From: Streptomyces noursei
GTDB taxonomy: Bacteria; Actinomycetota; Actinomycetes; Streptomycetales; Streptomycetaceae
Direction of reading: 5' to 3'
DNA: 64,000 nucleotides
NCBI RefSeq assembly: GCF_001646665.1
Contig: NZ_LWBU01000347.1
Span: forward strand, 12,530 to 76,529
Within the stretch, counting starts at the first letter, position 1. Every line of letters begins with the position of its first letter. Under the pieces are notes generated by a model. The model did no database searches. It saw only the letters and a program-made list of their open reading frames with translations, and was not told the origin of the DNA. Below, in pieces: positions 7,706-16,631 of this stretch. Position numbers and translations under genes: made by a program.

Positions 7706-9625
7706 TCACCCTGCCGTCGGGCCGTGTCCGGGGGTGGGGCGGGTTTTCGGGGTGTCGGGGTGGGTGGTCTGCCAGGAGTGCCAGAGGGACGCGTAGGCGC
7801 CGTCCGCGGTCAGGAGCTGGTCGTGGCTGCCGAGTTCGACGATCCGGCCGCGGTCCATGACCGCGATGCGGTCGGCGTCGCGGACCGAGTCCAGGCGGTG
7901 CACGATGGAGATCACCGTGCGGCCCTCGATCAGCGCGGCGAGCGAGCGCTCGACGCGGCGGGAGGCGGTGGAGTCCAGGAGTGCGGTGGCCTCGTCCAGG
8001 ACCAGTGCGTGCGGGTCGGACAGCAGCAGCCTGGCCAGGGCCAGTTGCTGGGCGGCCGACGGGGACACCGGGGCGGCGCCGGGGCCGATCTCGCTGTCGA
8101 GGCCGTCGGGAAGGGCGCGTGCCCAGTCGGCCAGCAGGACGGTGTCCAGGGCCTCCCACAGCCGCTCGTCGGGCGGGGCCTCCTCGCGGGCGAGCGTGAG
8201 GTTGTCCCGTACGGTGCCGGTGAAGACGTGCTGCTCCTGGGTCACCAGGACGATCTCGCGCCGCAGTTGGCCCACCGGAAGGTCGGCGATGTCGGCGCCG
8301 CCGATGCGTACGGTGCCGCGGGTCGGGTGGTGCACGCCGGCCAGCAGCTTGCCCAGGGTGGACTTGCCCGCGCCCGAGGCGCCGACCACGACCAGGCGCT
8401 CGCCGGGGGCGATGTCGAGGTCGATGCCGGACAGGACCTCGCGGCCGGGGCCGTAGCCGAAGCCGACGCCCTCCAGCCGGATGGCGTGGCCCTGGGTGGC
8501 CGCCGGCGGCCGGGGCTCCTCGCGCGGGAGCCGGTCCACGCCGAGGATCCGGCGGAGCGCGGCGTTGCCGATCTGGAGCTCGTCGGTCCAGGTGAGCAGG
8601 TCGTTGAGGGGCTCGCCGAGGGCCTGCACGTACAGCACGACAGCGGTCAGCGCGCCCAGCCCCACGGCACCGCGCTGGTAGGCGAGCCCGCCGATCAGCA
8701 GGGTCAGCGCCATGGGCACCATCGTGGCGAGGTCCAGGCTGGGGAACCAGATGGTCTGCAGCCAGGTGGTGCGCTGCCTGGTGCGTACCACCTGGTCGAC
8801 GGCGGCGCCGTGGCGCCGCACCTGGCGGGGGCCGAGCCCGAGGGCCTCGACGGTGGCGGCGCCGCGCGCGGTCTCGTGCGTGACGGCCAGGACGTCGGCC
8901 TCCTGGGCGAGCAGCCGCTCGTAGGCGCGGGTGGCGCGCGGCCGGTACCACCAGGTCGACAGGACCGCGAACGGCACCCCGGCCAGCAGCCCCAGCGCGA
9001 GGAGGGGCGAGGTCAGAAGGATCGCCGCGAAGGTGAACACCAGGGTGACGGCGGCCAGGGCGATGCGCGGCACGGCCTGCCGGATGCTCTCGTTGAGCCG
9101 GTCGGCGTCGGTGGTGGCCCGGCTGAGGAGGTCGCCGGTGCCGACGCTCTCCACCTCCGACAGCGGCAGCCGGAGGACCCGGCGGACGAAGTTCTCGCGC
9201 GTACGGGCCAGGACGCGCTCGCCCAGCAGGGTGGCCTGGGTGCGGGCGGCGCGGGCGAGGAGCGCGTGGCAGAGCAGGATCGCCACGAAGGCCAGGGCCA
9301 GCAGGTCGACCCGCCCCGTGGTGGTGCCCGCCTTGACGGACTCGACCAGGTGGCCGAGGAGCCGGGGCCCGACGAGGCCGGCCACCAGGGCAGCGGCGAA
9401 CAGCGCGAAGGTGAGGAGCAGCCGGGCGGCCTCGCCGCGGAGGAACGCGCCGACCCAGGCGCGGACGTCGGACCGGTCGGCGAGGGGCAGCCGCCCCGGG
9501 TGGCCGGACGCGCCGGCGGGACCGGTGCCGGCGCCGGTGGTCGCGGCGGAGGCGGACGGCGGGGCCGGGGAGGCGTTGCCGGACGGGGTGGTGGCGTCGG
9601 TGCGGTGGGCGGGGGTCGTCGTCAC
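7706..9625 (-). CDS. ABC exporter half-transporter with intact ATP site and degenerate signature
   Basis: 639 residues: a disordered N-terminus of about 50 residues, a six-helix membrane domain (about 60-350), then a nucleotide-binding domain. Walker A is intact (GASGAGKS, 415-422), as are the Q-loop (VTQEQ), Walker B (LVLDEAT, 541-547) and H-loop His576. The LSGGQ signature is replaced by SPSAAQQ (521-527). The preceding gene has the opposite set of defects, so the two should form a heterodimer with a single working ATP site. The GTG start overlaps the upstream stop (GTGA). It is last in the streptothricin leftward operon and most likely exports the product. Confidence 0.9.
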   Translation of the reverse strand: MTTTPAHRTDATTPSGNASPAPPSASAATTGAGTGPAGASGHPGRLPLADRSDVRAWVGAFLRGEAARLLLTFALFAAALVAGLVGPRLLGHLVESVKAGTTTGRVDLLALAFVAILLCHALLARAARTQATLLGERVLARTRENFVRRVLRLPLSEVESVGTGDLLSRATTDADRLNESIRQAVPRIALAAVTLVFTFAAILLTSPLLALGLLAGVPFAVLSTWWYRPRATRAYERLLAQEADVLAVTHETARGAATVEALGLGPRQVRRHGAAVDQVVRTRQRTTWLQTIWFPSLDLATMVPMALTLLIGGLAYQRGAVGLGALTAVVLYVQALGEPLNDLLTWTDELQIGNAALRRILGVDRLPREEPRPPAATQGHAIRLEGVGFGYGPGREVLSGIDLDIAPGERLVVVGASGAGKSTLGKLLAGVHHPTRGTVRIGGADIADLPVGQLRREIVLVTQEQHVFTGTVRDNLTLAREEAPPDERLWEALDTVLLADWARALPDGLDSEIGPGAAPVSPSAAQQLALARLLLSDPHALVLDEATALLDSTASRRVERSLAALIEGRTVISIVHRLDSVRDADRIAVMDRGRIVELGSHDQLLTADGAYASLWHSWQTTHPDTPKTRPTPGHGPTAG

Positions 9626-11316
9626 GAGGGCACTCCTGCGGAGCGGTCGGTGCTGCCGGGGGCTCGGTCCGCGTCGAGGCGGATCTCTCGGTCGGCGACG
9701 CCGTGCCACAGCGGGCTGTCGCTGAACACGACGGTGGTCCGCCCGGCGCGCAGCGCGGCCACCCGCTCGACCACCCGGGCCTCGGTGTGGGCGTCGACGG
9801 AGGAGGTCGGGTCCTCCAGCACCAGGACGTCGGGGGCCGCGAGCAGGGCCCGCGCGAGGACGAGGCGCTGGCGCTGGCCGCCGGAGAACGTCCGGCCGCC
9901 CTCGTCCACCCGGGTGTCCAGCCCCTCGGGCAGGGCCTCGACCACGTCGGCGGCGTCGGCGGCGTGCAGGGCGCGGTCCAGTTCCTCGGGCGACCGGGCG
10001 GTCCGGCCGGTCAGCTCCTCCCGCAGCGTGCCGCTGAACAGGGCGTCGGCGGGCCCCGACCGCAGGACGCGGGAACGCAGTTCGGCCGGGTCCACCCGGT
10101 CGAGGGGTACGCCGCCGAGCAGGACGGCCGGGGTGTCGTCCCCGGCGACCGGAGGGAAGGTGAGCCGGTCGGCGAGCTCCCCGGTGCGGTCCGCGGGGGC
10201 GGTGACCACGGTGAGCCGGCCCGCCTCGGCGGTGACACCGGTGTACGGGTCGGTCAGCGCCGGCGGCCCGGGCGGCAGCGGCCGGGGGTGGACGGGCGGG
10301 GTGACGGCCGGGGTGAGACGCAGCAGGGTGCAGACCCGGCCGGCGGCGACCCTGGCCAGGCTCAGCGTCTCCGCGGCCTCGGTCGCGGTGCTCACCGGCA
10401 GGGTCAGGAAGGCGGAAGCCCCGTAGAACGCGACCAGTTCACCGGCGGTGATGGTGCCCTGGAGCGCGAGGCGCGCACCGAGCCAGACGATGCCGACGGT
10501 GACGAGTCCGGGCAGCAGGACGCCCGCCGCCTGAAGCCACGCCTCCATCCGGCCGGCCGACTCGCCGGCGCGCCGCACCTCCTGGCTGGTGCGGCGGAAA
10601 CGTTCGGCGAAGCCGGCCTCGCCGCCGATGCCGCGCAGGATCCGCAGGCCGGCGACGATGTCCCCGGCCTGCGAGGTGGCGACGCCCATGTGCTCGCGCT
10701 GGGCCTCGTCGCGTTCCTGGAGGGGCCGCAGCAGCGGTCCGATGCCGAGGACGGCCGCGGGGACGCCGATGAGCACGGCGAGCCCCAGCACGGGCGAGGT
10801 CGCGGTGAGGGCGACGGCCACGAGCACGGCGGCGAACACCGCGCCGATGGTGCGCCCGACGACCTCGAAGGCGTTGCCGATGCTTTCGACGTCGGCGGCG
10901 GCCGAGGCGGCCACGTCACCGGAGCGGGCCTTGCCGCGCAGGGCCGCGCCCAGCCGGACCACTTGGCGCACCAGCACGCGGTGGGTGTACGACAGGGCGT
11001 GCGCCTCGGCGCTCACGGCGGCCTGGATGAGCCCGGCGCCGGCCACGGCCTGGAGCACGCCCAGGCCGAGTGCCGTCAGCGACCACAGGTACAGGCCGCC
11101 CTGGCCGGCGCCCCGGCCCGCCTCGTCGATGGCCCGTCCGATGACGAGCGGCACGAGGGCGAGGGGCACCATCCAGACGGTGCCGAGCACGGCGCTGAGG
11201 ACCAGCGGCCACGGCCGGATGCGCACCAGCCACCACAGGTACGCCCAGGGGCCGCGGGCGTCCGCCTCGGGTACGGCGGCGGGCGCCACCGATGCGTCGA
11301 AGAGCCGGTTCGTCAC
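9622..11316 (-). CDS. ABC exporter half-transporter with degenerate ATP site and intact signature
   Basis: 564 residues: six-helix membrane domain, then a nucleotide-binding domain. The Walker A position reads TAPADRTGE (372-380), with no GK[ST]. Walker B ends LEDPTS, so the catalytic Glu is Asp. The switch His is missing (VVFSDSPLW, Ser532). The signature FSGGQRQ (477-483) is perfect. The protein should not hydrolyse ATP alone but can complete the site of its partner at 7706. The GTG overlaps the stop of the adenylation gene (GTGA), linking pump production to beta-lysine activation. Confidence 0.9.
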   Translation of the reverse strand: MTNRLFDASVAPAAVPEADARGPWAYLWWLVRIRPWPLVLSAVLGTVWMVPLALVPLVIGRAIDEAGRGAGQGGLYLWSLTALGLGVLQAVAGAGLIQAAVSAEAHALSYTHRVLVRQVVRLGAALRGKARSGDVAASAAADVESIGNAFEVVGRTIGAVFAAVLVAVALTATSPVLGLAVLIGVPAAVLGIGPLLRPLQERDEAQREHMGVATSQAGDIVAGLRILRGIGGEAGFAERFRRTSQEVRRAGESAGRMEAWLQAAGVLLPGLVTVGIVWLGARLALQGTITAGELVAFYGASAFLTLPVSTATEAAETLSLARVAAGRVCTLLRLTPAVTPPVHPRPLPPGPPALTDPYTGVTAEAGRLTVVTAPADRTGELADRLTFPPVAGDDTPAVLLGGVPLDRVDPAELRSRVLRSGPADALFSGTLREELTGRTARSPEELDRALHAADAADVVEALPEGLDTRVDEGGRTFSGGQRQRLVLARALLAAPDVLVLEDPTSSVDAHTEARVVERVAALRAGRTTVVFSDSPLWHGVADREIRLDADRAPGSTDRSAGVPS

Positions 11317-12980
11317 AGGTACCGGTCCCGGGTGGCCGCGCGGTCGACCTTGCCGGTGCGGGTGTGCGCCAGCTCGGGCACCGCGACGATCCGGTCGGGG
11401 ACGAGGTGGTGCGGCAGGGTGGCGCGCAGCCGGGCCCGCAGCGCGGCGGGGTCGGGGGCGGGAGCGGTGGCGGTGCGGTGGACGGGGCCGGTGGCGTCGT
11501 GGGCAGGGCCGGTTGCGTCGTGGGCCGAGTCGGTGCCGTCGGCGCCGGTGCTGTCGTGGGGCGCGGGGGCGTCGTCGTGCGGCGCGGGGGCTTCGGGTGC
11601 GAGGACCACGAAGGCGACCAGGGCGGTGTGTTCGCCCTTGCTGTGGGGCGCGGCGGCGACCGCGGTCACACCGGGGAGCCGGCCGATGGCCTCCTCGACG
11701 TCCAGCAGGTCCACCCGGTGGCCGCGGATCTTGACCTGGTGGTCGACGCGGCCGTGGAAGACCAGGGTGCCGTCGGCGGCCTCGTGCACCAGGTCGCCGG
11801 TGCGGTACCAACGGGCGGGGCCGCCGCCGAGGTCCGCCTCGACGAAGCGGGCGGCGGTGCGGGCCGGGTCGTCGAGGTAGCCGGTGGCCAGCTGGGGGCC
11901 GGAGACGAACAGTTCGCCGGGGCCGTCGGGTGCGTCCGGGCGGGGCACCACCGCCTGCCGTACGGACGGCAGCGGGCGGCCGATCGGGACGCCGTCCGCG
12001 AACGGGTCGCCATCGGAGGGCCGTTCGGCGTCCGCCGGCCCGGCCACGGTCGTTTCGGCCCCCGGGCCGGCGAGGACGGCGCTGTGGGTGACGAGGGCGG
12101 TCTCGGTGGAGCCGTACGTGTTGAGCAGCCGGACGCCGTCGGCGCCGAGCCGGTGCCAGCGCTCCAGCATGTCCGGGCGTACCGCCTCACCGCCGATGAC
12201 GACGGTCTCGACGCTGCCGGGGAGCTTCCGGCCGGTCTCCAGCAGGTGGCCGGTGTAGATGTGCCAGTAGTCGACGGGCAGGTTGATCAGGGTGACCTCG
12301 TGGTCGGTGAGGACCCGGTCGAGGTCCGCCTCGGCGTCCCCGTCCAGGACGACCAGGCCGCCCGTCAGCAGCGGCGGGAGGATCTCCTCCAGGCTGGTGT
12401 CGCCGTCCGCGCGGGTGAAGTTGAGCGACACGGTGTCCGGGCCGGCCCCGTACCGCTCGATCAGGTGCGGCAGTACGGCGTGCAGGGCGCGGTGGGGCAC
12501 CGCCACGGCCTTGGGGGCGCCGGTCGAGCCCGAGGTGAACAGCACGTAGGCGGGGTCGTCGGCGCCCACCGGCCGGCCACCGTGCCGGACCGGGGCGCGG
12601 GAGGGGGTCCAGCGGGGGCGCAGGACCCGGTCGACGGCGGGCAGCGGGCCGGTGTCGGCGGTGGCGATCAGCTCCCGGCAGCCGAGGGCGCGCAGGGCGT
12701 CGCCCGCGCGGCCGGCGTCCTCGCCGGGCACGACCACGTAGCCGCGGCCGGCGGCGAGGACGCCGAGGATCGCGGCGATGTCCCGGACGCTGTGGTGGGT
12801 GACGACGGCCACGGGCGGGTGCGGTCCCGGTGTGCGGGTGGCGACGAGGTCGGCCACCGTTCCTGCCCAGGAAGCCAGTTGGCCGTATCCGACGGTCATT
12901 CCGTTGTCGATGACCGCCGGCCGCTCGGGGTGCGAGCGGGCGGCGGCGAAGAAGGGATCGAGCACGCTGGGCAGGGTCAT
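11313..12980 (-). CDS. Stand-alone NRPS adenylation domain, predicted to activate beta-lysine
   Basis: 555 residues, an A domain with no carrier domain. Core motifs are present: LFTSGSTGAPK (A3), NTYGSTET (A5), YRTGD (A7), DHQVKIRGHRVD (A8) and RTGKVDR (A10) with its lysine. My manual read of the specificity positions, by analogy with GrsA, is D-T-E-D-V-G-T-L-V-K. From memory this is close to codes reported for beta-lysine. The streptothricin literature describes two stand-alone A domains, ORF5 and ORF19, one loading and one elongating beta-lysine; this gene and 31831 are the two candidates. An Ala/His/Asp-rich insertion precedes A10. Confidence 0.85.
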   Translation of the reverse strand: MTLPSVLDPFFAAARSHPERPAVIDNGMTVGYGQLASWAGTVADLVATRTPGPHPPVAVVTHHSVRDIAAILGVLAAGRGYVVVPGEDAGRAGDALRALGCRELIATADTGPLPAVDRVLRPRWTPSRAPVRHGGRPVGADDPAYVLFTSGSTGAPKAVAVPHRALHAVLPHLIERYGAGPDTVSLNFTRADGDTSLEEILPPLLTGGLVVLDGDAEADLDRVLTDHEVTLINLPVDYWHIYTGHLLETGRKLPGSVETVVIGGEAVRPDMLERWHRLGADGVRLLNTYGSTETALVTHSAVLAGPGAETTVAGPADAERPSDGDPFADGVPIGRPLPSVRQAVVPRPDAPDGPGELFVSGPQLATGYLDDPARTAARFVEADLGGGPARWYRTGDLVHEAADGTLVFHGRVDHQVKIRGHRVDLLDVEEAIGRLPGVTAVAAAPHSKGEHTALVAFVVLAPEAPAPHDDAPAPHDSTGADGTDSAHDATGPAHDATGPVHRTATAPAPDPAALRARLRATLPHHLVPDRIVAVPELAHTRTGKVDRAATRDRYL

Positions 12981-13017
12981 GGCAGGTGTCTTCTTCTCTT
13001 GTCCGTCCGGGGGGTGT

Positions 13018-14832
13018 TCAGCTGTCCGCCGCCCCGGCCGCACCGGGTGCCGCCGACCCGTGGCCCACCGCGTCGAGGAGGGCGGTGAGCGCGGCGCGGT
13101 GGCGGGCGGCGAGGTGGCGTACGGTCGCCTCGTCGTGCAGGGCCGTGGAGTACCACCACTCGGCGCGCAGCACGTCGTCGTCGGTCGTGGCGATCACCTC
13201 GATGAGGTGGGGCCGTGTCCAGTGCGGGGCGGTGATGTCGCCGATGGGCTCCGGTGCCACGTCCGGCAGCACGGTGCGCAGCGGCAGCGCGTCGGCGTCG
13301 TCGCCCTCGAAGTCGAAGGAGACGTCGCTGGGCGGGGCAGCGCGCAGGGCGGCCGAGATGCGCGGCCGGCCGTGCCGGCTGAGCGCGCCGAACCCCACTC
13401 CCCCGCCGGGCAGGGCCGCGAGGTGGCCGACGGTACGGGCGAGCCGTTCGGCCGCGGTGCCGGGTGCGAGGTCCAGGCGTACGGGCACGGTGGTGGTGAA
13501 CCAGCCGGTCGTGCGGGCGAGGTGCGAGTCGCCGACGGCCTCCTCCCGCCCGTGCCGCAGGACGTCCACCCGGACGGCCGGCTCGTCGAGCCATCCGGCC
13601 AGCGCCTCGCCCAGGGCGTGGAGGACCAGGTCCCCTGGGTGCGCGCGGTGGGCGCGGGCGGCCGCGTCGAGGCGGGCGGTGAGTTCCGGCGGGAACTCCT
13701 CCCGGTGCGTGGCGGCCGTGCGGGCGGTATTCACGGCCCGGGGGTCGTCGGGGGTGTGGTCCAGGGGCACGGTCGCGGGGGTGCGTACGACGTCCGTCCA
13801 CCACTCGGCCTCCGCCTCGGCCTCGGGGGTACGGGCGTGCTCGGTGAGCGCCCGGGCCCACTCGGGGTACGGCGTGCCCTCGGCGCACCGGGCGTCGGTG
13901 CGGCCGGCCTCCAGCGCCGTGTACAGCTCCTCCAGGTCCTCCAGGAGGACGGACCACGAGACCATGTCGAACGCGAGCTGGTGGACGACGATCAGCAGCC
14001 GCCCCGGCCGGGTCGGGCCCGCGTCGAAGCGGACGAACCGGGCCACCGGGCCGGTCGCCGGGTCGAGGGCGCCCTGTTCGACCGCGCAGCGCAGGGTGAT
14101 GGCGGCCGCCAGGTCGGCGTCGGCCAGTTCGGAGATGTCGACCGTGTCCAGCACCGGGCCGAGGGCGGCGCCGGGCGGGCCGTCGAGCGCGACGGCCGCC
14201 ACCTGCTGGCGGGGCCTGCGGGCCGGCGGGGCCACGACGGTGAGGCGCAGCGAGGCGTGCCCGGCGACCAGGCGGCGCACGGCCTCGGCGAACAGCTCCC
14301 CGTCGAGCCCCGGCCGGGTGGTGAAGAGCAGGGCCTGGTTCCAGTGGCCGCGGTCGCCGCTCTGCTCCTCCCACGCCTGTTCCTGCGGAGGGGTGAGCGC
14401 GACGGGGCCGTGGCCGGCGCCGGGCGGGGCGGTGTCGGCGGTACGCCGCCGGGCGGCGCGTTCGGCGACCAGTTCGGCCAGGCGGGCGGTGGTCATCGTC
14501 GGCACGGCCAGCTCCCGCAGCTGCACCCGGACGCCGAAGGCGGCCTCGACGCGGCGGGCGGTGCGGATCAGGTCGAGGGAGTCCACGCCCAGGTCGAGCA
14601 GCGGGGCCGACAGGTCCGCCTCCGGTGTGAGCACGGTGTCGCCGAGCCATGCCTCCAGCCGGGCCCGTACGTCCTCGACGGCCGGAGCGGCGGGGTCGTC
14701 GCCCGGGTGCTCGGCGTCGGCGGCGGGGTGGTCGGGATCCGTGACCGAGCGGTCGGGGTGTGCGCCGGGGGCGGGGGCCGTGGGCGATTCCGGGGCCGTG
14801 TCCGCGGGGCCGGGGCGGGTGGGGGCGGTCAT
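13018..14832 (-). CDS. T-C didomain NRPS protein (streptothricin ORF18-like)
   Basis: 604 residues. A disordered N-terminus is followed by a carrier domain with the phosphopantetheine Ser85 (LGVDSLDL), then a condensation-type domain from about 145 to 590. In streptothricin biosynthesis a T-C protein carries the beta-lysine oligomer, and its C domain joins it to the core and releases product. The expected HHxxxDG reads HQLAFDM (284-290): the first His is kept, the catalytic second His is Gln and the Gly is Met. The surrounding text (VSWSVLLEDLEELY) resembles epimerization and terminal condensation domains. The ATG overlaps the carbamoyltransferase stop. Confidence 0.85.
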   Translation of the reverse strand: MTAPTRPGPADTAPESPTAPAPGAHPDRSVTDPDHPAADAEHPGDDPAAPAVEDVRARLEAWLGDTVLTPEADLSAPLLDLGVDSLDLIRTARRVEAAFGVRVQLRELAVPTMTTARLAELVAERAARRRTADTAPPGAGHGPVALTPPQEQAWEEQSGDRGHWNQALLFTTRPGLDGELFAEAVRRLVAGHASLRLTVVAPPARRPRQQVAAVALDGPPGAALGPVLDTVDISELADADLAAAITLRCAVEQGALDPATGPVARFVRFDAGPTRPGRLLIVVHQLAFDMVSWSVLLEDLEELYTALEAGRTDARCAEGTPYPEWARALTEHARTPEAEAEAEWWTDVVRTPATVPLDHTPDDPRAVNTARTAATHREEFPPELTARLDAAARAHRAHPGDLVLHALGEALAGWLDEPAVRVDVLRHGREEAVGDSHLARTTGWFTTTVPVRLDLAPGTAAERLARTVGHLAALPGGGVGFGALSRHGRPRISAALRAAPPSDVSFDFEGDDADALPLRTVLPDVAPEPIGDITAPHWTRPHLIEVIATTDDDVLRAEWWYSTALHDEATVRHLAARHRAALTALLDAVGHGSAAPGAAGAADS

Positions 14833-16562
14833 GCGCCGGCCTCGCCGACGGCGCCGTCGGGGCGGCGCACCAGGAACGGCCCGATGGCCAGCGCGTCCAT
14901 CGGCAGCCGGTGGAAGGTGGCGAGGGCGTCGCGCGGGCTGCACACCACCGGTTCGTCACGGCCGTTGAAGGAGGTGTTCAGCACCACCGGGGTTCCGGTG
15001 TGCCCGCCGACCTCGCCGATGAGCCGGTGGTAGAGCGGGTCGACCTCGGCGGAGACGGTCTGCGGCCGCGTGGTGCGGTCGCTGTGCACCACGGCGGGCA
15101 TGACGGCGGCGCCGGCCTCGGTGACCGGGGTGGTGACGATCATGTACGGGAGCGGGGTCGTCGTGCCGATGAGGGCCTCGGCCGCCTCCTCCTGCATGCT
15201 CGGGGCGAACGGCCGCCACGCCTCGCGGTCCTTGATGCGGACGTTGACCCGGTCGCGGGTCCCCTCGGGGTTCGGCACGGCGACCATGCTGCGGTGGCCG
15301 AGGGCACGGGGGCCGCCCTCGGCCCGGCCCTGGAACCAGCCGGCGACCCCGCCGGCGGCCAGGACGTCCGCGGTGGCGGCGGCGATGTCCGCCGGTTCGG
15401 TGTAGGCGGTGCCGGACGCCTCCAGGACACGGCGGATCGCGTCGGCGTCCCACTGCGGTCCCCAGGCCACCGAACCCTCCATGGGCCGGATGCGGTCGCC
15501 CTCCTGGGCCGCGCACCAGACCGCCGCGCCGAGCGAGACGCCCTGGTCGCCGGCGAGGGGCTGGACGAAGAGGTCCTGGACCTCGGGCATGCGCATGAGT
15601 TTGCCGTTGAGCGTCGCGTTGAAGCCGACGCCGCCCGCGACGAGCAGGGTGGTCTCGCCGCTCGCCCGGAGCAGGCCGCGTACGAGCGCCATGACCGCGC
15701 GCTCCAGGGCCGCCTGGGCCGTGGCCGCGATGTCGCGGTACTCGAACGGGTCCCGGTCGGTGATTTTGGTGTAGCGCCCCACGCGGGGGTCGAAGCGGCG
15801 GACGGAGCGGTTGGGGGCGTCCGGCAGCACCTTCTCCAGGTGCCGCAGCCAGTGCCGGATGGTGGCCGTCTCCTCGTCGGTGCTGCCGGTGGACCGCAGG
15901 TCGGGCGGCACGACGCCGACGGTGAAGTCCTCGTCCGTGAAGTCGAGGGCGCCGCCGAAGGTGAGGTCCTGGGGGGTGCCGTACGAGGCCAGGCCCATCA
16001 TCTTGCCCGCGGCGTCGGCGCCGAGGCCGGCGTACTCGCAGACCGCCGCGTAGAAGTAGCCCAGTGACCAGCCGGGCGTGTGGCTGCGCAGGGTCTTGAT
16101 CTCTCCGTCGATGCCGACGGCGAGCGTGGTGCTCACGTCCTCGCCCTGCCCGTCCAGGACCAGGATCGCGCCGCGGTCCCGCCCGGAGAGGTGGTAGGCG
16201 CTCGCGGCGTGGGCGATGTGATGGTTCACGAACGTCAGGCGCGGGTCGCGGGAGCGCGGGAACAGCGCCTTGGGCAGCAGGTGCTCCAGTGCGGCGGCGT
16301 CGTCGGCGAACCAGTCCAGACCGCGGTCGCCGAACAGCTTGGGCAGGTCCCAGCCGTGGGCGACGACGTCGATGTCGTCCAGGGTGAAGCCGCCCTCCGC
16401 GAGGCAGTGCGCGGCGGCGTTCAGGGGCGCCTCCCCGTAGGCGTGCTTGTTCCTGGTGAAGCGTTCCTCCTCGGCGAGGGCGACGACTTCGCCGTCCACG
16501 ACGAGGCAGGCGGCACCATCGTGGCTGGCCCCGGGCCAGCCGTTGACTCCGAGCACACGCAT
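14829..16562 (-). CDS. NodU/CmcH-family O-carbamoyltransferase
   Basis: 577 residues, normal for the family. The N-terminal Kae1-like domain has SHDGAACLVVDG and the metal motif NHHIAHAASAYH. The C-terminal domain has GGPRALGHRS and LNTSFNGRDEPVV. These enzymes transfer carbamoyl from carbamoyl phosphate through carbamoyl-AMP to a sugar hydroxyl. In streptothricin this fits carbamoylation of the gulosamine moiety. It is the first gene of the leftward operon that continues through T-C, A and the ABC exporter with overlapping starts. I placed the start at MRVLGVNGWPG; longer in-frame starts would run into the upstream hairpin. Confidence 0.9.
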   Translation of the reverse strand: MRVLGVNGWPGASHDGAACLVVDGEVVALAEEERFTRNKHAYGEAPLNAAAHCLAEGGFTLDDIDVVAHGWDLPKLFGDRGLDWFADDAAALEHLLPKALFPRSRDPRLTFVNHHIAHAASAYHLSGRDRGAILVLDGQGEDVSTTLAVGIDGEIKTLRSHTPGWSLGYFYAAVCEYAGLGADAAGKMMGLASYGTPQDLTFGGALDFTDEDFTVGVVPPDLRSTGSTDEETATIRHWLRHLEKVLPDAPNRSVRRFDPRVGRYTKITDRDPFEYRDIAATAQAALERAVMALVRGLLRASGETTLLVAGGVGFNATLNGKLMRMPEVQDLFVQPLAGDQGVSLGAAVWCAAQEGDRIRPMEGSVAWGPQWDADAIRRVLEASGTAYTEPADIAAATADVLAAGGVAGWFQGRAEGGPRALGHRSMVAVPNPEGTRDRVNVRIKDREAWRPFAPSMQEEAAEALIGTTTPLPYMIVTTPVTEAGAAVMPAVVHSDRTTRPQTVSAEVDPLYHRLIGEVGGHTGTPVVLNTSFNGRDEPVVCSPRDALATFHRLPMDALAIGPFLVRRPDGAVGEAGA

Positions 16563-16593
16563 GGTCAGTCCCCAAAGGTCGGTCGGGATCATG

Positions 16594-16630
16594 CGGTGCA
16601 CCCCGCGCCTCGTGGGCGCGGGGTGCACCG
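16594..16630 (-). terminator. Perfect 16-bp hairpin between the regulator and the carbamoyltransferase gene
   Basis: Arms at 16594-16609 and 16615-16630 are perfect complements with a 5-base loop (tcgtg). The hairpin begins two bases past the regulator stop and ends about 30 bases before the carbamoyltransferase start. There is no U-tract, as is usual in Streptomyces. It should terminate or attenuate read-through from the regulator into the biosynthetic operon. Confidence 0.7.
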
Positions 16631-16631
16631 G

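Noticed and set aside
7034..10426. 1130-codon plus-strand frame opposite the phosphatase and ABC genes
   Set aside because: It is antisense to well-supported genes and has Gly/Val/Glu-rich shadow composition.
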